A stretch of DNA of 7,273 bases, taken from the NCBI GenBank assembly GCA_030603605.1, contig JAUVXN010000062.1:1-7273 (forward strand), given 5' to 3'. Position 1 is the first letter of the stretch, and the number at the start of each line of letters is the position of its first letter. Under the pieces are notes generated by a model. It was given only the letters and a program-made list of their open reading frames with translations, did not search any database and was not told the origin of the DNA. The position numbers and the translations under genes were made by a program. The DNA is from Dehalococcoidales bacterium. GTDB taxonomy: Bacteria > Chloroflexota > Dehalococcoidia > Dehalococcoidales > RBG-16-60-22. Shown here one piece after another: positions 1 through 6,086 of this stretch.

Positions 1-460
1 AGTCTGCCTGCCCACCGCGAGAATTCATGATACGAACTGAGATTACGCCCTTATTCACCCCGGCTTCACAGACAATGCCCGGGGTATGAGCGGTAACTTT
101 AGCGATGAGTTCTTCGCCGAGTTTAATCATTTCCTCGGTGGATGCCGACTCTACCGTAGCGTCAAAGACTTCAACGTGGGGATAGGAACTTGGGGTGGGG
201 AACTGAAATTTAGCCGACATGCCGAACCGGGCTGTTTCCACAGCATTATTAACTGGATTAAGGGTGTCACCCGGGTCGGTTGTGGTGGCAAAACCAATCT
301 TACCCTGTTTGACGATGCGCAATGACGTGCTTGTTTGCTGTTTGGCTTGCAGGTGCTTGAGTCTGTTAGCCTCAAATTGAACTTGAGTTTCCTCCGAGGA
401 AACCAGAAACACCTCGGCTGCCTCGGCTGCCTTCATCGCTTGAGCCAGGATATCTTCCAT
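1..460 (-). CDS. pmbA: PmbA/TldE metallopeptidase-partner subunit, N-terminal part (truncated by window edge)
   Basis: This is the first 153 residues of a PmbA/TldE-family protein; the rest lies beyond the left edge (family length is about 440-450 residues). In the known family, TldE/PmbA is the metal-free partner of TldD, and together they form a cytoplasmic peptidase that trims unfolded or modified peptides such as microcin B17 precursors. Visible family traits are the start MEDILAQAMKAAEAAEVFLV, the segment FEANRLKHLQAKQQTSTSLR around residues 31-50 and the strand KQGKIGFATTTDPGD around 54-68, followed by a helical stretch STEEMIKLGEELIAKV. The ATG at 460-458 abuts the tldD stop directly (TGAATG). 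A strong Shine-Dalgarno site, GGAGGT at 472-467, lies inside the end of tldD with a 6-base spacer. Translation is therefore almost certainly coupled to tldD. No frameshift is seen in the visible part. The family call is firm; the symbol could equally be tldE. Confidence 0.88.
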   Translation of the reverse strand, partial: MEDILAQAMKAAEAAEVFLVSSEETQVQFEANRLKHLQAKQQTSTSLRIVKQGKIGFATTTDPGDTLNPVNNAVETARFGMSAKFQFPTPSSYPHVEVFDATVESASTEEMIKLGEELIAKVTAHTPGIVCEAGVNKGVISVRIMNSRGGQAD

Positions 461-1834
461 TCACTTACCTCCGACCAGGCAGCGGCGAATTCGAATATGG
501 GGACTGCCGTTAGATACCGGGAGAGGCACCTGCTCCCCCTTCCCACAGCCACCACCCTGGTTCATCTCCAGGTCATTGCCGATAGCAACTATGTTCTTGA
601 GAGTGGTGAACACGTTGCCGGTAAGTACTACCGGGCGCAGTGCCTCAGCAAGCTTGCCATTACGAATCATGTAAGTTTCACCAGCCGAGAAGGTGAACAT
701 TTCCATACTGGTGGTGCCACCATACCAGTTCTTGGCGTATATCCCCTCTTTGATGTCACCTATCATATCCTCAAATGAGACTGACCCCGGCTCGATATAG
801 GTATTGGTCATGCGGACAATGGGCGGGTAGCGGTAATTGATGGCTCTGGCGTTACCCGTAGGCTTTTCCTTCATCTTGGCCGCTGTCTCTCTGGAGTGAA
901 GCCTGCCGACTAATTTCCCTTCCCGGATAAGGTATGTCCTGGTGGCTGGCGTTCCTTCATCATCATACTTATAGCTGCCGCGCAGTCCGGGTATAGTTGC
1001 CGTATCAACGATATTGAGCTGTTCGCTGCCGAATTGCTTGCCCAGAGTCATAATCTCACGCACGCGGTCATTTTCATAAACAAAGTCAGATTCGGATAGG
1101 TGTCCAAAGGCTTCATGGACGAAGACACCGGCCAGAACCGGGTCTAATACCACGGTATACTCTCCTCCCTTTACCTGTGGCGCCGATAGTAGCTCCACAG
1201 AATGCCGGGACATTTGCTCTACCGGCTGGTGGAGACCCTGAATTAAGCCGAAATCACCGCGACTGCCCGCGCTCAATCCTACCTGCTGCACCTCACCATC
1301 TCTGGCGGCGATAGCCGCCAGACGCAGGGTAATATCCGCCCTTTCCTGCTCAATATAGCTACCTGATGAACTCAAAAAAATAGTCTTTTTACGACCATCG
1401 GCATAGCCAATAATTGAGGTCTGTATCTCCGGGGTGTGCCAGATAATATCATTATACTCATCCAGCACCTGCTTCTTTTCGGCTAGTGGTATGGTTACCG
1501 GATTTCTATCTGGCTCGGCGGGTACGACATCAACCACTGGTTCTATCGTAGCCAGCTTGCTTGCTTCTTTACCGGCAAATTGAGCCTGCTTCACCGCCAA
1601 TTCGACTCTGCCCGGAAGCTCATTGAGGTTATTAAAACTGACGAAGCCCCACCCCCCTCTCACCAGTGCCCGCACATTTCCCCCGGCGGCGGTCGCCCGA
1701 CCGGTGGATTCCAGCTCTCTTCCCCGGTAGGTAATGTGACTGGTCTGGCTCTCCTCAAGGTGAGCCTCTATGTAATCAGCCTCGTATCGCTTGATTACTT
1801 CAGCCAGCTCTTGAGCAACAGTTTCAATACTCAT
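461..1834 (-). CDS. tldD: TldD-family zinc metallopeptidase
   Basis: Full-length TldD of 457 residues (the family is usually about 450-480). It is the catalytic half of the TldD/TldE heterodimer, a cytoplasmic peptidase acting on unfolded or post-translationally modified peptides. The metal site is visible: HEAFGH at residues 240-245 (HExxxH, ligands His240 and His245, catalytic Glu241), and Cys430 in QGGGCGKGEQ matches the third ligand, Cys454 of E. coli TldD. Other family marks are DPVLAGVFVHEAFGHLSE, RGSYKYDDEGTPATRT (285-300), the NWYGG strand (369-373) and a C-terminus ending LVGGK. The start chosen is the ATG at 1834-1832. AGGAGA at 1849-1844 precedes it by 9 bases, and the protein then begins MSIETVAQEL as the family does. 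The frame stays open to 1930, but that stretch is promoter and leader. The gene has its own promoter directly after the MFS gene and abuts pmbA with no gap. The promoter, leader and first nine codons recur upstream of the MFS gene. Confidence 0.95.
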   Translation of the reverse strand: MSIETVAQELAEVIKRYEADYIEAHLEESQTSHITYRGRELESTGRATAAGGNVRALVRGGWGFVSFNNLNELPGRVELAVKQAQFAGKEASKLATIEPVVDVVPAEPDRNPVTIPLAEKKQVLDEYNDIIWHTPEIQTSIIGYADGRKKTIFLSSSGSYIEQERADITLRLAAIAARDGEVQQVGLSAGSRGDFGLIQGLHQPVEQMSRHSVELLSAPQVKGGEYTVVLDPVLAGVFVHEAFGHLSESDFVYENDRVREIMTLGKQFGSEQLNIVDTATIPGLRGSYKYDDEGTPATRTYLIREGKLVGRLHSRETAAKMKEKPTGNARAINYRYPPIVRMTNTYIEPGSVSFEDMIGDIKEGIYAKNWYGGTTSMEMFTFSAGETYMIRNGKLAEALRPVVLTGNVFTTLKNIVAIGNDLEMNQGGGCGKGEQVPLPVSNGSPHIRIRRCLVGGK

Positions 1835-1843
1835 GGATACTCT

Positions 1844-1849
1844 TCTCCT
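1844..1849 (-). promoter_or_regulatory. Shine-Dalgarno site fixing the tldD start
   Basis: AGGAGA on the minus strand lies 9 bases before the ATG at 1834-1832. It decides between this start and the upstream in-frame ATG at 1930, which has no such site and would translate promoter sequence. The same hexamer at the same spacing precedes the leader ORF in the second repeat copy (3302-3297, ATG at 3287). Confidence 0.8.
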
Positions 1850-1887
1850 GGGCAGGAAACTATGCGGGCAGATTCTTTGATGAGTTG

Positions 1888-1917
1888 AGTTTACAAAACC
1901 GCCAAGCTCGTTGTCAA
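1888..1917 (-). promoter_or_regulatory. Sigma-70-type promoter of tldD-pmbA
   Basis: Read on the minus strand there is a perfect -35 hexamer TTGACA (1917-1912), an 18-base spacer and a -10 hexamer TAAACT (1893-1888, 4 of 6 matches to consensus). Transcription would start near 1882, giving a leader of roughly 50 bases before the tldD ATG. The -35 box starts only 14 bases beyond the MFS stop codon, so tldD can be transcribed independently of the transporter as well as by read-through; no terminator separates them. An identical promoter lies upstream of the MFS gene. Confidence 0.7.
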
Positions 1918-1930
1918 TTAAGAAGCCCAC

Positions 1931-3220
1931 CTAAAGCACGCCACGAGCCTCGGATTTTAGTCTGGCTGCTTTTCTGGGCGCGGCAATCCAGAAGGCTACG
2001 CAGGCTAAACCAATGCACACCATGCAGAGAACAAAGGCACCAATATAGCTACCCGATATGTCATATATATAACCACCCAGCCATGGGCCAATAGCACCCC
2101 CTACCCCCATGCCAGTAAGTAACAGACCCACTACAGCCCCGAAGTGCTTACCATGGAACATGTCGGCGGCACCAGCAAAGAGTGCAGGCATACAAAGCCC
2201 ACTACCACAGCCAAAACATACGGCATAAACATATAAGAGCCAGGGCTGGGAGGTATCATTAACCGAAATCAATGCAACCAGGGCGACAATAGACAGGATA
2301 GCGGCCAGTGTAAAAGTTATCTCTCGGCCAATCCAATCAGATATTAATCCGGAAATCTGACCAGCCGCCATGAAGATGCCAAAGAGCGCAAAGATTGAGG
2401 CAGCAAAGGTGCTACTGTACCCCACATCCTCAGCGAATTTGACCTGGTGTGCCAGCACCAGATAGCACCCTATGCCCCAGAAGAAAAACTGAGTCAATAC
2501 TAGAAGCCATAGCTGATGGGTTCTCATGATTTGCTTCAGAGTCCAGTTGCGAGTTGTGGGACTCCTGACAGCGGTTGTCTCTACAGGCAAGTCTTTGGCG
2601 GCTGGCAACTCGGCAGTGCCATAAGCCTTCAGGTTTTTGCTTTCCGGACGATAATGGAAGAAAAGCAGAATGAGGGGCGAGAGGATGGCAGCCGTTACAC
2701 CAGCTATGACAAAGTAGGCAGAACGCCAGCCAAATAGGGATATGGCAAACGCAGCGAATAAGCCGTAGGTGCAACTAATACCACCCCCCATCTGTCCCAG
2801 TCCCAACACCAGCCCGCGCCTCTTAACAAACCAGTTGGTCAGCGCCGGAGCTATTAGAGGCCAGCCACAAAAGGCCATCCCCATGGGTGCCAAAATGCCG
2901 AAGAGTAGATAAAAGTGCCACAACTCATCGGCAAAGGCACAAGCAGCGGTGGCCGAGCACAGTATAATTATGCCTATCGGCATGACCCTCCTTGGGTTCC
3001 AGCGGCCACCAAGACCACCAGCTATAGGTGCTACAAAACCATAGACAAGAAGACTCAGAGACAGCATTATGGCGGTGTTGCCCCGACGCCAGCCAAACTC
3101 AGCTAGAATAGGTGGAAAGAATACCGAAAAAGAGTGCCTGATGCCATAGACCAGAGTCATGATGGCAATACTTATGCCAACAATAACCCAGCCGTAAAAA
3201 AATACTGGACGCCTGACCAT
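1931..3220 (-). CDS. MFS transporter, 12 TM, monocarboxylate/OFA-like (substrate unknown)
   Basis: A 429-residue inner-membrane transporter of the major facilitator superfamily. The N-terminus MVRRPVFFYGWVIVGISIAI runs straight into TM1, as is common in the bacterial monocarboxylate/oxalate-formate-like branch (YGW in TM1, then VYGIRHSFSVFFPPILAEFGW). Hydrophobic segments lie near residues 8-28, 50-70, 80-97, 103-125, 137-160, 168-190, 237-258, 272-295, 302-320, 327-350, 358-382 and 393-414. A hydrophilic cytoplasmic loop (about 191-230) separates the two six-helix halves. Motif-A-like loops are GGLGGRWNPRRVM (68-80) and SDWIGRE (294-300). The ATG at 3220-3218 is preferred because it gives this natural N-terminus. 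A TTG-started 449-residue form (from 3280) is possible but would sit in the duplicated tldD start region. No good Shine-Dalgarno site precedes the ATG, but a 21-codon ORF ends one base upstream, which suggests translational coupling. The superfamily is certain, the subfamily likely and the cargo unknown. Confidence 0.9.
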   Translation of the reverse strand: MVRRPVFFYGWVIVGISIAIMTLVYGIRHSFSVFFPPILAEFGWRRGNTAIMLSLSLLVYGFVAPIAGGLGGRWNPRRVMPIGIIILCSATAACAFADELWHFYLLFGILAPMGMAFCGWPLIAPALTNWFVKRRGLVLGLGQMGGGISCTYGLFAAFAISLFGWRSAYFVIAGVTAAILSPLILLFFHYRPESKNLKAYGTAELPAAKDLPVETTAVRSPTTRNWTLKQIMRTHQLWLLVLTQFFFWGIGCYLVLAHQVKFAEDVGYSSTFAASIFALFGIFMAAGQISGLISDWIGREITFTLAAILSIVALVALISVNDTSQPWLLYVYAVCFGCGSGLCMPALFAGAADMFHGKHFGAVVGLLLTGMGVGGAIGPWLGGYIYDISGSYIGAFVLCMVCIGLACVAFWIAAPRKAARLKSEARGVL

Positions 3221-3221
3221 C

Positions 3222-3287
3222 CTAATCAGCGTCCAATCTATCAACAATTGCCCCTGTTGACTCTTGAGCAACAGTTTCAATACTCAT
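3222..3287 (-). CDS. 21-residue leader ORF made from the duplicated tldD start, coupled to the MFS gene
   Basis: The ATG at 3287-3285 is preceded by AGGAGA (3302-3297) with a 9-base spacer, identical to the tldD initiation site. The peptide begins MSIETVAQE, exactly the first nine residues of TldD, then diverges to STGAIVDRLDAD and stops at TAG (3224-3222). The stop is separated from the MFS ATG (3220-3218) by a single base. The MFS gene has no strong ribosome site of its own, so ribosomes finishing this ORF could restart on it. Expression of the peptide is inferred from the ribosome site and context. It may have no function as a peptide and serve only to deliver ribosomes. Confidence 0.55.
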   Translation of the reverse strand: MSIETVAQESTGAIVDRLDAD

Positions 3288-3368
3288 GGATACTCTTCTC
3301 CTGAAAAAACGGTAGGGCAGATACTTTGATGAGTTGAGTTTACAAAACCGCCAAGCTCGTTGTCAATT
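3261..3368 (-). repeat. Direct repeat copy B: duplicated tldD promoter, RBS and start upstream of the MFS gene
   Basis: Second copy (108 bases) of the tldD upstream region, matching 1808-1919. It keeps the whole promoter block and the whole initiation block without a mismatch, and differs only in the central leader. Its downstream edge falls nine codons into tldD, after which the sequence is unrelated. Its upstream edge falls just beyond the -35 box. The copies are 1,453 bases apart, so recombination between them would remove the MFS gene and leave one intact promoter-tldD junction. Confidence 0.95.
3337..3366 (-). promoter_or_regulatory. Sigma-70-type promoter of the leader ORF and MFS gene (duplicate of the tldD promoter)
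   Basis: The -35 TTGACA (3366-3361) and -10 TAAACT (3342-3337) are 18 bases apart on the minus strand, identical in sequence and spacing to the tldD promoter. Transcription would start near 3331, about 45 bases before the leader ORF. Whatever binds the promoter block of tldD should also bind here, so the two units are probably co-expressed. Confidence 0.68.
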
Positions 3369-3388
3369 TAATGCAAGTGGTTGTTTAT

Positions 3389-3425
3389 TGACCTCACCCC
3401 TTTAGGTTTTTATCGGGTGAGGTCA
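3389..3425. promoter_or_regulatory. 11-bp perfect inverted repeat, possible operator
   Basis: TGACCTCACCC (3389-3399) and its exact complement GGGTGAGGTCA (3415-3425) flank a 15-base T-rich spacer. It lies 22 bases upstream of the -35 box of the MFS promoter and about 90 bases upstream of the nuo -35 box. The arms are GC-rich, but no T run follows on either strand and no gene ends here, so an intrinsic terminator is unlikely. A binding site for a dimeric regulator, or a dispersed intergenic hairpin repeat, fits better. The repeat is certain; its role is not known. Confidence 0.5.
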
Positions 3426-3514
3426 CCAAATACTCTAATAGAACGGGGGCAGGGGGATAGGTTTCCAAACAATCCATAATGACACTTAAGACAGCACAAA
3501 ATAGCTCAAATTGC

Positions 3515-3544
3515 TTGCTTTTGAAAAATGCGGTATGCTATATT
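3515..3544 (+). promoter_or_regulatory. Probable nuo operon promoter with extended -10
   Basis: On the plus strand, TTGCTT (3515-3520) lies 18 bases before TATATT (3539-3544, 5 of 6 matches to TATAAT). A TGC triplet directly precedes the -10, making an extended -10 element that compensates for the weak -35. Transcription would start near 3551, leaving a leader of about 28 bases before the nuoA TTG. An overlapping alternative (TTGCTT at 3511, TATGCT at 3534, 17-base spacer) is weaker. Confidence 0.6.
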
Positions 3545-3578
3545 AGCAGCGTTTCTTTTAGGAAAGCGAGGGCATTAG

Positions 3579-3950
3579 TTGGTAGCAAACTACGGTTACA
3601 TTGGATTATTTCTCATTGTCGCTGTCCTTTTTACTGTTACTACCCTTCTCCTCCCCGTCACTCTTGGATTTCTTAAAATCGTCCCCAAGAAACCTGACCC
3701 GGTCAAAAATTCCACCTTTGAGTGTGGTATGGAAACCATAGGTAAGTCATGGGTTCAATTTAACTTCCGCTATTATTTTTATGCCCTCGTCTTTTTAGCT
3801 CTTGACGTTCTGGTTGTTTTCCTGTATCCATGGGCGGTTAATCTCAGGGAACTGGGAACTTCTAGCTTTATCATAATATTGATTTTGATTTTCATTGTTA
3901 GTGTCGGCTATGTGTACGCCTGGAGGAAGAAGGTTCTGGAATGGAAGTAG
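3579..3950 (+). CDS. nuoA: NADH-quinone oxidoreductase subunit A
   Basis: A 123-residue membrane subunit of complex I, at the junction of the quinone module and proton-pumping arm. There are three hydrophobic segments (about residues 7-31, 66-88 and 95-115). The conserved loop [19 protein letters not shown] (about 43-61) contains the Cys that marks the conformationally mobile loop between TM1 and TM2. It continues with [25 protein letters not shown] and ends [11 protein letters not shown], close to cyanobacterial NdhC as I recall it. The start is TTG at 3579, chosen because GAGGG (3568-3572) precedes it by 6 bases and no ATG or GTG lies near the expected N-terminus. One oddity is that the usual Asp-Val-Glu motif of TM2 reads Asp-Val-Leu here, so the conserved glutamate is missing. 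The gene is first in the operon and overlaps nuoB by 10 bases. Confidence 0.94.
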   Translation: MVANYGYIGLFLIVAVLFTVTTLLLPVTLGFLKIVPKKPDPVKNSTFECGMETIGKSWVQFNFRYYFYALVFLALDVLVVFLYPWAVNLRELGTSSFIIILILIFIVSVGYVYAWRKKVLEWK

Positions 3951-4540
3951 GTGAAGTCAGGAAATATATCTATTCTGATACGGAGCTTGACCAGGCTGAG
4001 GGTGAGCAAATAGAAGCGCTGAAGGCACGCAGCCAGCAGCCAATCCCCGACCCCGACCGGTGGCTGGATGAGGAGTTGCGCCGAAATATATTATTGACCA
4101 CGGTGGACGCCGTAATTAACTGGGCACAGCGTTCCTCACTCTGGCCGGCAGTTTGCTTCCCAGCCTGCTGCGCCTTTGAGTTTATCACTACCGCTGCCTC
4201 CCGCTTTGATATTTCTCGATTTGGTATGGAAATCATCCGCGCCTCGCCCCGCCAGGCCGACCTGATGATTACCGCCGGCACCTTGACCTGGAAGATGGCA
4301 CCCAATGTAAAGCGAATCTATGACCAGATGGCGGAGCCGAAATGGGTGATAGCTATGGGGGCTTGTGCTATCAGCGGCGGCATTTTCGCCTCGTCCTATA
4401 GCGTGGTCCCAGGATACAACCGTATCATTCCGGTTGATGTCTATGTGCCCGGGTGTCCACCCCGCCCTGAAGCCCTGCTTTACGGGATAGGGATGCTACA
4501 CAAAAAGATAGCTAAAAGAACATTAGCGCAGAGAGGCTAA
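3941..4540 (+). CDS. nuoB: NADH-quinone oxidoreductase subunit B (carries cluster N2)
   Basis: A 199-residue peripheral subunit that binds the terminal [4Fe-4S] cluster N2, which hands electrons to quinone. The four ligands are present as the tandem Cys76-Cys77 (PACCAFEF), Cys142 (GACAISGG) and Cys172 (PGCPPRPEA), with spacings like those of E. coli NuoB (65 residues from the second to the third Cys, then 30 here against 29). Also conserved are [19 protein letters not shown] and [10 protein letters not shown]. The usual FGxACC around the tandem cysteines is VCFPACC here, with an extra Cys72 and the glycine lost. The N-terminal 45 or so residues are charged and longer than in many homologues. 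The ATG at 3941 overlaps the end of nuoA by 10 bases; AAGG (3930-3933) precedes it by 7 bases. Confidence 0.95.
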   Translation: MEVGEVRKYIYSDTELDQAEGEQIEALKARSQQPIPDPDRWLDEELRRNILLTTVDAVINWAQRSSLWPAVCFPACCAFEFITTAASRFDISRFGMEIIRASPRQADLMITAGTLTWKMAPNVKRIYDQMAEPKWVIAMGACAISGGIFASSYSVVPGYNRIIPVDVYVPGCPPRPEALLYGIGMLHKKIAKRTLAQRG

Positions 4541-4542
4541 AA

Positions 4543-4983
4543 ATGACAGTAGCCCTTTCCGGAAAAGAAATAGCCGGTCAATTAGAAGAGAAATTTCCCG
4601 GAAGCATTGTCGAATCTAATCAGGATAGTTTTGTCGCTAAGAGTGACTTCTTGCTGTCAGCAGCCGCCTTTCTCAAGGACACGCCAGGCCTTGATTTTGG
4701 TTACCTCAACTATATTACCGCTATTGATTACTACGACCACTTTGAAGTTGTCTATCAGCTAACCTCTTTGCGGCATAACCACAGCCTGTTATTGAAAACC
4801 AGGTGTTATGAGCGGGAAAACCCCACCCTGCCTTCAGTGGTTAGCCTGTGGCAGGGAGCCGATTTGCAGGAGCGGGAGATTTATGACCTTATGGGGATTA
4901 GATTTGAAGGTCACCCCAATATGAAGCGCATCGCTCTCTGGGAAGGTTTCCCGGGACATCCATTGCGGAAGGACTATTTGTAA
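4543..4983 (+). CDS. nuoC: NADH-quinone oxidoreductase subunit C (30 kDa-type)
   Basis: A 146-residue peripheral-arm subunit that packs against NuoD and NuoB; it carries no cofactor. The C-terminal half holds the family signature: [18 protein letters not shown] (about 102-119), [10 protein letters not shown] and the terminal GHPLRKDYL (138-146). The N-terminal half (about 1-70) is the usual variable alpha/beta domain, including [15 protein letters not shown]. It is at the short end of the family, near cyanobacterial NdhJ or archaeal FpoC rather than Thermus Nqo5, and is not fused to NuoD as in E. coli. The start ATG at 4543 lies 2 bases after the nuoB stop, with AGAGG (4532-4536) 6 bases upstream. 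Its stop overlaps the nuoD start by one base (TAATG). Confidence 0.94.
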   Translation: MTVALSGKEIAGQLEEKFPGSIVESNQDSFVAKSDFLLSAAAFLKDTPGLDFGYLNYITAIDYYDHFEVVYQLTSLRHNHSLLLKTRCYERENPTLPSVVSLWQGADLQEREIYDLMGIRFEGHPNMKRIALWEGFPGHPLRKDYL

Positions 4984-6086
4984 TGGCTCTTAAAACCGAA
5001 CCTTTTGCCCTTAATATCGGCCCGGCACATCCAAGCACCCACGGGGTGTTCCGCATGAGGTCAACCCTCGACGGGGAAGTCATTATTGATATGGAGCCGA
5101 TTTTTGGCTATTTACACCGCGGGATTGAGAAGCTGGCTGAGGAGCGAACCTATACCGGAGTTATTCCGCTGACCGACCGCCTGGACTATCTGGCTTCAAT
5201 GAGCAACAATCTGGCTTACTGCTTGGCTGTGGAAAAGCTAGCCGGGATAAAAGTCCCGGAACGAGCCGAATACCTGCGGGTTATTCTGGCTGAGCTACAG
5301 CGCATCGCCAGCCACTTAATCGCCGTTGGTGCTTTTCTGAATGATTGTGGCGCCTTTATGACCCCCATTCTGTATATGCTCCGGGAAAGAGAAAAGATTT
5401 TAGACCTGTTTGAGATGGTCTCCGGCCAGCGGCTTACTTATAACTACATGCGGGTTGGCGGCGTCAGTCAGGATATTCCGGAGGAGTTTTTACCGGCTTT
5501 GCGTAAGTTCGTCAAGCAAATGCCCCGCTTTATTGACGAATATGACCGGCTTATCAAGGAGAATGAAATATTGCTGGCACGCTCCAAGGGGGTTGGTATC
5601 TTACCCGGGGAAATGGCTATCAATTGCTCGGCTAGTGGCCCGGTACTTCGTGCCAGTGGGGTTAAATGGGATATACGCAGGGCAGACCCGTACTCCATTT
5701 ACGACCGCTTCGAATTTGATATACCTACCGGTAGTGTTGGTGACTGTTATGACCGTTACCGGGTAAGAGTGGAAGAGATGCGGCAGAGCCTGCGCATCAT
5801 CAAGCAGGCAATGGAGCAGATTCCCTCGGGACCGGTGAGAAGTGAAGTGCCGCACCTGGTTCGCCCACCGGCGGGAGAGGCTTATGCACATATTGAAGCG
5901 CCTAAAGGCGAACTTGGGTTCTATCTGGTGTCAGACAATTCTATTGCCCCTTACCGCTGCCATATCCGCGCCCCGAGCCTGATTAACTTGACCGCTCTGC
6001 GCGAGATGATGGTCGGCTGGAAGATTCAGGATGCCATAATCATCTTTGGCAGTATTGATATTTGCATGGGTGAGGTTGATAGATAG
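4983..6086 (+). CDS. nuoD: NADH-quinone oxidoreductase subunit D (49 kDa-type, short form)
   Basis: A 367-residue peripheral subunit that forms the quinone pocket with NuoB and NuoH; it is related to the large subunit of NiFe hydrogenases but lacks metal-binding Cys pairs. Key residues are present: GPAHPSTHG with His16 and His20, Tyr69 in DRLDYLAS and Asp121 in FLNDCGAF. Their relative spacing matches His38, Tyr87 and Asp139 of Thermus Nqo4. Further marks are [54 protein letters not shown] and the terminal [12 protein letters not shown]. It is about 40 residues shorter than Nqo4 because the HHF/SEGF-type segment before the APKGELG strand is missing, as in NdhH/FpoD-type proteins. AGGA (4970-4973) precedes the ATG by 9 bases; the start overlaps the nuoC stop by one base, and the stop overlaps the nuoH GTG by one base. 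Confidence 0.96.
   Translation: MALKTEPFALNIGPAHPSTHGVFRMRSTLDGEVIIDMEPIFGYLHRGIEKLAEERTYTGVIPLTDRLDYLASMSNNLAYCLAVEKLAGIKVPERAEYLRVILAELQRIASHLIAVGAFLNDCGAFMTPILYMLREREKILDLFEMVSGQRLTYNYMRVGGVSQDIPEEFLPALRKFVKQMPRFIDEYDRLIKENEILLARSKGVGILPGEMAINCSASGPVLRASGVKWDIRRADPYSIYDRFEFDIPTGSVGDCYDRYRVRVEEMRQSLRIIKQAMEQIPSGPVRSEVPHLVRPPAGEAYAHIEAPKGELGFYLVSDNSIAPYRCHIRAPSLINLTALREMMVGWKIQDAIIIFGSIDICMGEVDR

Larger units (their letters stand above)
1808..1919 (-). repeat. Direct repeat copy A: tldD promoter, leader, RBS and first codons
   Basis: This copy (112 bases) matches 3261-3368 (108 bases) in the same orientation. Two blocks are identical: 1808-1850 with 3261-3303 (43 bases; RBS, start codon and first nine codons of tldD) and 1875-1919 with 3324-3368 (45 bases; the promoter). 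Between them lies a diverged core, 1851-1865 here against 3304-3314 there, plus a shared GGGCAGAT-type stretch with one adjacent substitution. The copies differ in length by 4 bases, all from the core. Copy A sits in its natural place in front of full-length tldD, so it is probably the parental copy. Confidence 0.95.
3369..3578. other. Divergent intergenic region between the MFS leader and nuoA
   Basis: This 210-base stretch separates the minus-strand promoter from the nuo operon. It holds an 11-bp inverted repeat (3389-3425), a purine-rich tract with two runs of five G (3445-3449 and 3452-3456), the nuo promoter (3515-3544) and the short nuo leader with the nuoA ribosome site (GAGGG, 3568-3572). 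The rest is AT-richer than the genes. No convincing coding sequence, RNA gene or terminator is seen. Confidence 0.7.

Noticed and set aside
412..429. Tandem 9-base repeat within pmbA
   Set aside because: Two units encoding Ala-Ala-Glu in a helix are easily explained by chance slippage and keep the frame.
335..778. 147-codon plus-strand ORF opposite tldD and pmbA
   Set aside because: It is antisense to two clear genes and its product has no family-like features.
1835..1930. Upstream in-frame extension of tldD to an ATG at 1930 (32 extra residues)
   Set aside because: It would translate the promoter and leader, has no ribosome site, and the internal ATG at 1834 has a strong one and a family-like N-terminus.
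3221..3280. 20-residue N-terminal extension of the MFS protein from a TTG at 3280
   Set aside because: The TTG lies inside the duplicated tldD start region and is too far from the AGGAGA site. The ATG at 3220 gives the normal short cytoplasmic start before TM1.
3222..3287. Leader peptide as a substrate or precursor peptide for TldD/PmbA
   Set aside because: Its first nine residues are simply TldD's own N-terminus and it has no Cys/Ser/Thr-rich core, so a relic with a translational role is the simpler reading.
3389..3425. Inverted repeat as an intrinsic terminator
   Set aside because: No T run follows the stem on either strand, and both flanking units are transcribed away from it.
3445..3456. 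G-quadruplex from the two five-G runs
   Set aside because: Only two G runs are present, too few for an intramolecular quadruplex.
3479..3676. 65-codon plus-strand ORF overlapping the nuo promoter and nuoA start
   Set aside because: It overlaps nuoA in another frame, shows no recognisable domain and covers the promoter, so it is most likely a chance reading frame.
4983..6086. NiFe-hydrogenase large subunit instead of NuoD
   Set aside because: The N-terminal Cys pair is absent and only one C-terminal Cys exists. The quinone-site His and Tyr residues and the gene order fit NuoD.
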